From the NCBI GenBank assembly GCA_016184125.1, contig JACPDG010000070.1, positions 1 through 33,866 of the forward strand: a DNA stretch of 33,866 nt. The letters run 5' to 3'. Positions 32,199 to 33,866 of this stretch are shown here, one piece after another. The position numbers were made by a program, and so were the translations under genes. Below the pieces are notes generated by a model. The model was not told where the DNA came from and did not search any database. It saw nothing but the letters and a program-made list of their open reading frames with translations. Numbering within the stretch: position 1 is the first letter of the stretch; every line of letters begins with the position of its first letter. This stretch comes from Candidatus Rokuibacteriota bacterium. GTDB lineage: Bacteria; Methylomirabilota; Methylomirabilia; Rokubacteriales; CSP1-6.

Positions 32199-32290
32199 GT
32201 GAACGAATCGATTCCCGAGGGCCGGCCCGGGTTCCCCGGGCCGGCTCCGAGCGTGGGGGGCTTGGGGGGCTTCGATAGTCCCCCCATGAT
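32199..32290 (-). repeat. Palindromic element copy 8 (subfamily B)
   Basis: Shares the GTGAACGAATCG border and the GGCTCCGAGCG-GGGGGGCTTGGGGGG core with the copy at 5973-6064. Hairpins GGCCGGCCCGGG-TT-CCCCGGGCCGGC and GGGGGGCTTCGATAGTCCCCCC. It lies 6 nt after the pirin stop but in the opposite orientation to that gene, and 14 nt before the next ATG. Confidence 0.85.
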
Positions 32291-32303
32291 CTGAGGAGGC
32301 CCG

Positions 32304-33119
32304 ATGAACGGAGCACTCGTCACCTATGCCGTCGATGACCGTGTCGGGATCATCACCCTGAACCGGCCCGAGAAGCTCAACGCGATCACCGTCGAGCTCA
32401 AGCGCACGCTGGTCGAGCGCTTCCACGAGGCCGATCGTGACCCGGCCACGGCGGTCGTCGTCCTGCGCGCCGAGGGGCGGAGCTTCTGCGCCGGGTACGA
32501 CATCGCTCCGAGCCCGGCGCGTGCTGCGCGCCGCCACAACGCGCTGGCGTGGCACGCGTCGCTCAGCGACGACGTGGCGCTCGAGATGACGCCGTGGGAC
32601 ATGAAGAAGCCCGTCATCGCGTCCGTGCAGGGCCACTGTCTCGGCGGTGGCTGCGAGCTCGCGATGATGTGCGATCTCACGATCGCCGCCGACGACGCGC
32701 TCTTCGGCGAGCCGGAGATCCGCTTCTCGAACGTCGGCCCGGCCCTCGTGATGCCGTTCATCATCGGGCTCAAGCGGGCCCGTGAGCTCCTCTACCTCGG
32801 CGATCCCATCGATGCGCAGGCGGCGCTCGCGTACGGCATGGTGAACCGCGTCGTGCCCCGCGCCGATCTCCAGTCGGCGACCATGAAGCTCGCCCGCCGG
32901 CTCGCGCTGATCTCGCCGGAAGCGCTCGCCGGCACGAAGCTCGCGATCAATCGCGGCGCCGACGCCGCCGGCTTTCGCAACGCCATCCGCGCCGGGCTCG
33001 ACGTGCTGGCGCCGGTCTACGCCGCCGCGACGGAGGTCGGGACGAAGTTCGACGAGATCCGGGAGAAGCAAGGACTCGGCGCCGCCCTGCGCTGGCGGGC
33101 GTCGCAGTTCGCGGAGTGA
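32304..33119 (+). CDS. Enoyl-CoA hydratase/isomerase family protein, canonical
   Basis: 271 aa. Both hydratase glutamates are in place: E118 in LGGGCELA and E138 in GEPEIRF. The oxyanion loop FCAGYDIA (61-68) and the family start ITLNRPEKLNAI are standard. Likely hydrates a trans-2-enoyl-CoA in fatty-acid or aromatic-acid breakdown. ATG at 32304 with GAGGAGG upstream. Contrast the gene at 92-922, which lacks the first Glu. A 23-bp inverted repeat follows its stop directly. Confidence 0.93.
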   Translation: MNGALVTYAVDDRVGIITLNRPEKLNAITVELKRTLVERFHEADRDPATAVVVLRAEGRSFCAGYDIAPSPARAARRHNALAWHASLSDDVALEMTPWDMKKPVIASVQGHCLGGGCELAMMCDLTIAADDALFGEPEIRFSNVGPALVMPFIIGLKRARELLYLGDPIDAQAALAYGMVNRVVPRADLQSATMKLARRLALISPEALAGTKLAINRGADAAGFRNAIRAGLDVLAPVYAAATEVGTKFDEIREKQGLGAALRWRASQFAE

Positions 33120-33120
33120 G

Positions 33121-33168
33121 AGTTCGAGCAACAATCGACCGCCGGGCGGTCGATTGTTGGCTCGAACT
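33121..33168. repeat. Near-perfect 23-bp inverted repeat after the enoyl-CoA hydratase gene
   Basis: Left arm 33121-33143 (AGTTCGAGCAACAATCGACC and GCC) pairs with 33145-33168 with a single bulged G. It starts 2 nt after the TGA. The arms are less G/C-rich than the surroundings and unrelated to the double-hairpin elements. It may be a terminator or stability hairpin, or the trace of a small palindromic insertion. The rest of 33169-33410 shows no gene. Confidence 0.75.
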
Positions 33169-33410
33169 GAGTCGCATGGCGTGTCGTGGACCGCTGCGGC
33201 TCGCCCTCGCTGAACTGCTCTACCCGCCGCATCCGCGGCAGGTACGCGCATCCTGGCGCGAGCGCCTGCGTGCTATCGTTGGCGGCGATGCGAAGCGTGG
33301 GGGAGCTTGTCACGAACACCGGCACCGCCGAGAACCTCTCGTCGGCGAGTTCTCGAGGGGATACGGCAAGACGTCCTGACGCCCTCGTCGGATCGAAAGG
33401 AGCGCGAAGG

Positions 33411-33866
33411 ATGCATACCACGAGTGACGGCGCGATGACCGAGCGCGTGCTGTGGCCGCGCGGCCGGAAGACCACCCAGGCGCGGCCGCTGGCCAAGCGG
33501 CTCGACACCCTCGCCGGGAAGACCGTGGCGCACCTGTGGGACCACCTCTTCCGCGGCGACGAGATCTTCCCGATCCTCGAGGAGGAGCTGGCCCGCCGCT
33601 ATCCGGGCGTGCGCTTCGTCGACTACCGCGTCTTCGGCTCCACGCACGGCGGCGAGGAGCACCGCGTGATCGCCGAGCTGCCCGCGCGGCTCCGCGAGCA
33701 CCGCGTCGACGCCGTCATCTCGGGGATGGCCTGCTGAGGGAGCTGCACGCCCGCCGTGGTGCGGGCGAGCGCCGCCGCCGAGGAGGCAGGGATCGCATCG
33801 GTCTCGCTCACGTGCGAGGGCTTCCTTGGCCAGGCCGCCACGACAGCGGATGGCCTCGGCGCGCCG
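33411..33866 (+). CDS. UGSC-family selenoprotein (partial, runs off window end)
   Basis: The frame from ATG 33411 (AAAGGAG 8 nt upstream) reads 108 codons to TGA at 33735-33737, then continues open to the last base. The context is GMAC-UGA-GSCTPAVV: Cys, UGA, Gly, Ser, Cys, exactly the U-G-S-C motif that names the UGSC (seleno)protein family. After it, EEAGIASVSLTCEGFLGQ is protein-like and has the same codon style. I read the UGA as selenocysteine (residue 109). A SECIS-like hairpin lies at the expected distance (33748-33767). The family's enzymatic role is not established; the U-x-x-C pair suggests a redox site. A standard gene caller would stop at 33737 and report a truncated 108-aa hypothetical. 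The C-terminus is beyond the window. Confidence 0.85.
33738..33774 (+). promoter_or_regulatory. SECIS-like hairpin for UGA recoding
   Basis: Perfect 7-bp stem CGCCCGC (33748-33754) / GCGGGCG (33761-33767) with loop CGTGGT. The stem extends below by C-G, G-C and U-G pairs across one A-A mismatch. The loop begins 17 nt after the UGA and has a G in its second position, matching the general bacterial SECIS rules (loop about 16-37 nt after the UGA, G in the first two loop bases). Confidence 0.72.

Overview
High-GC bacterial DNA (roughly 70% G+C), densely coding, with two complete branched-chain-type (Liv/HAAT) ABC importers, creatininase-, RraA-, EthD-, Tm-1-like and molybdenum-hydroxylase-type genes, and G/C-rich palindromic repeats between genes. 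This gene mix fits an uncultivated soil or subsurface lineage such as Candidatus Rokubacteria (Methylomirabilota). That placement is an inference from gene content and style; no rRNA or tRNA gene is present.

Layout. (1) 92-2179, plus strand: an enoyl-CoA hydratase-like gene, an overlapping PilZ-domain gene and a PIG-L deacetylase. (2) 11572 down to 2395, minus strand: one long likely operon in the order creatininase-family hydrolase, Tat-type substrate-binding protein, LivH, LivM, LivG, LivF, PxpB, PxpC, PxpA, SDR oxidoreductase. (3) 11777-13228, plus: a PAS/AAA+/Fis-type sigma-54 activator, divergent from that operon. (4) 14796-13459, minus: an M24 (creatinase/prolidase/DddP-fold) protein with a degenerate metal site. 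(5) 15519-27000, plus: a second substrate-binding protein plus LivH-M-G-F, then EthD, SDR, nitrilase-superfamily hydrolase, Tm-1-like protein, a molybdenum hydroxylase large subunit and a cyclase-family hydrolase. (6) 29754-27193, minus: a small protein of unknown function, an RraA-like protein and an MFS transporter. (7) 30160-33119, plus: a serine beta-lactamase-fold hydrolase, a pirin and a canonical enoyl-CoA hydratase. (8) 33411 to the window end: a gene with an in-frame UGA in a C-UGA-G-S-C context, read here as a UGSC-family selenoprotein, with a SECIS-like hairpin just after the UGA.

How it fits together. Regions 2 to 5 look like one regulon. I find sigma-54 (-24/-12) promoter candidates upstream of the creatininase operon, the M24 gene and the second transporter operon. 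Each has one or two copies of an 18-bp partly palindromic site (best copy CGTTTCA-N4-TGAAACG) about 95-190 bp upstream, the usual distance for an enhancer-binding protein. The regulator gene lies inside this cluster, with two of the sites directly before its own start. The enzymes are dominated by hydrolases of amide or cyclic-amide bonds (creatininase family, 5-oxoprolinase PxpABC, nitrilase superfamily, cyclase family), so uptake and breakdown of a cyclic or N-acyl compound is a reasonable but unproven role.

A second theme is a family of about 80-90 bp double-hairpin palindromic elements at eight loci, one of which is translated as the C-terminus of LivM.
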